Below are positions 5,374 through 5,393 of a DNA stretch of 5,393 bases, one piece after another. Source of the DNA: Actinomycetota bacterium (GTDB lineage: Bacteria; Actinomycetota; Humimicrobiia; Humimicrobiales; Humimicrobiaceae); contig JAHIPJ010000018.1 in assembly GCA_018894445.1 (NCBI GenBank), forward strand, positions 1 through 5,393, read 5' to 3'. The notes under the pieces are model-generated. The model saw nothing but the letters and a program-made list of their open reading frames with translations. It was not told where the DNA came from and searched no databases. A program made the position numbers and the translations under genes. Position 1 is the first letter of the stretch, and every line of letters starts with the position of its first letter.

Positions 5374-5393
5374 ATGAAAAAGTTAATAAGGAT
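5374..5393 (+). CDS. Start of an unidentified gene (partial)
   Basis: The frame begins at ATG 5374 behind a strong ribosome binding site and runs off the window after six codons, MKKLIR. A short basic start like this is common in secreted proteins and in type IVb (Flp) prepilins, but six residues cannot identify a family. The 33-base gap after the small membrane protein gene suggests the same transcript. Confidence 0.6.

Overview
This is a low-GC (about 30% by eye), densely packed bacterial window with every gene on the plus strand. It joins the end of a division and cell-wall type cluster to the start of a second, less familiar gene group. The pairing of FtsZ, SepF and DivIVA, with AT-rich codons (AGA, ATA, AAA) and good GGAGG-type ribosome binding sites, points to a Gram-positive-like or other Terrabacteria lineage such as Firmicutes or Atribacterota. 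The sequence alone does not fix the phylum.

Region 1 (1-3555) is the division cluster. It starts with the last codons of ftsZ, including the conserved C-terminal peptide that recruits FtsZ partners. Then come a YggS/YlmE PLP-binding protein, SepF (membrane anchor for FtsZ), ProC (pyrroline-5-carboxylate reductase), a YggT/YlmG-type membrane protein that stops after its first half, a DivIVA protein with a very long acidic tail, and a YggU (DUF167) protein whose start overlaps the divIVA stop. Spacings after yggS are short (about 10-40 nt, or an overlap), so yggS to yggU reads as one operon. The order combines two known neighbourhoods: ftsZ-ylmE-sepF-ylmG-divIVA of Gram-positives and yggS-proC-yggT-yggU of many other bacteria.

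Region 2 (3556-3696) is a very AT-rich 141-bp gap with no gene. It holds a perfect TATAAT box and a 7-bp inverted repeat ending 5 bases before the next start codon. No convincing terminator was found.

Region 3 (3697-5393) starts a new unit: a ParA/MinD-superfamily ATPase with a degenerate receiver-like N-terminus (CpaE/TadZ-like), a protein made of two excisionase-type helix-turn-helix domains, a 54-residue single-span membrane protein, and the first codons of a gene with a very strong ribosome binding site. The architecture recalls a Tad/Flp pilus or other polar surface-assembly locus with its own regulator. That is inference, because the decisive downstream genes lie outside the window. No RNA gene, CRISPR array, insertion sequence or phage gene was seen.
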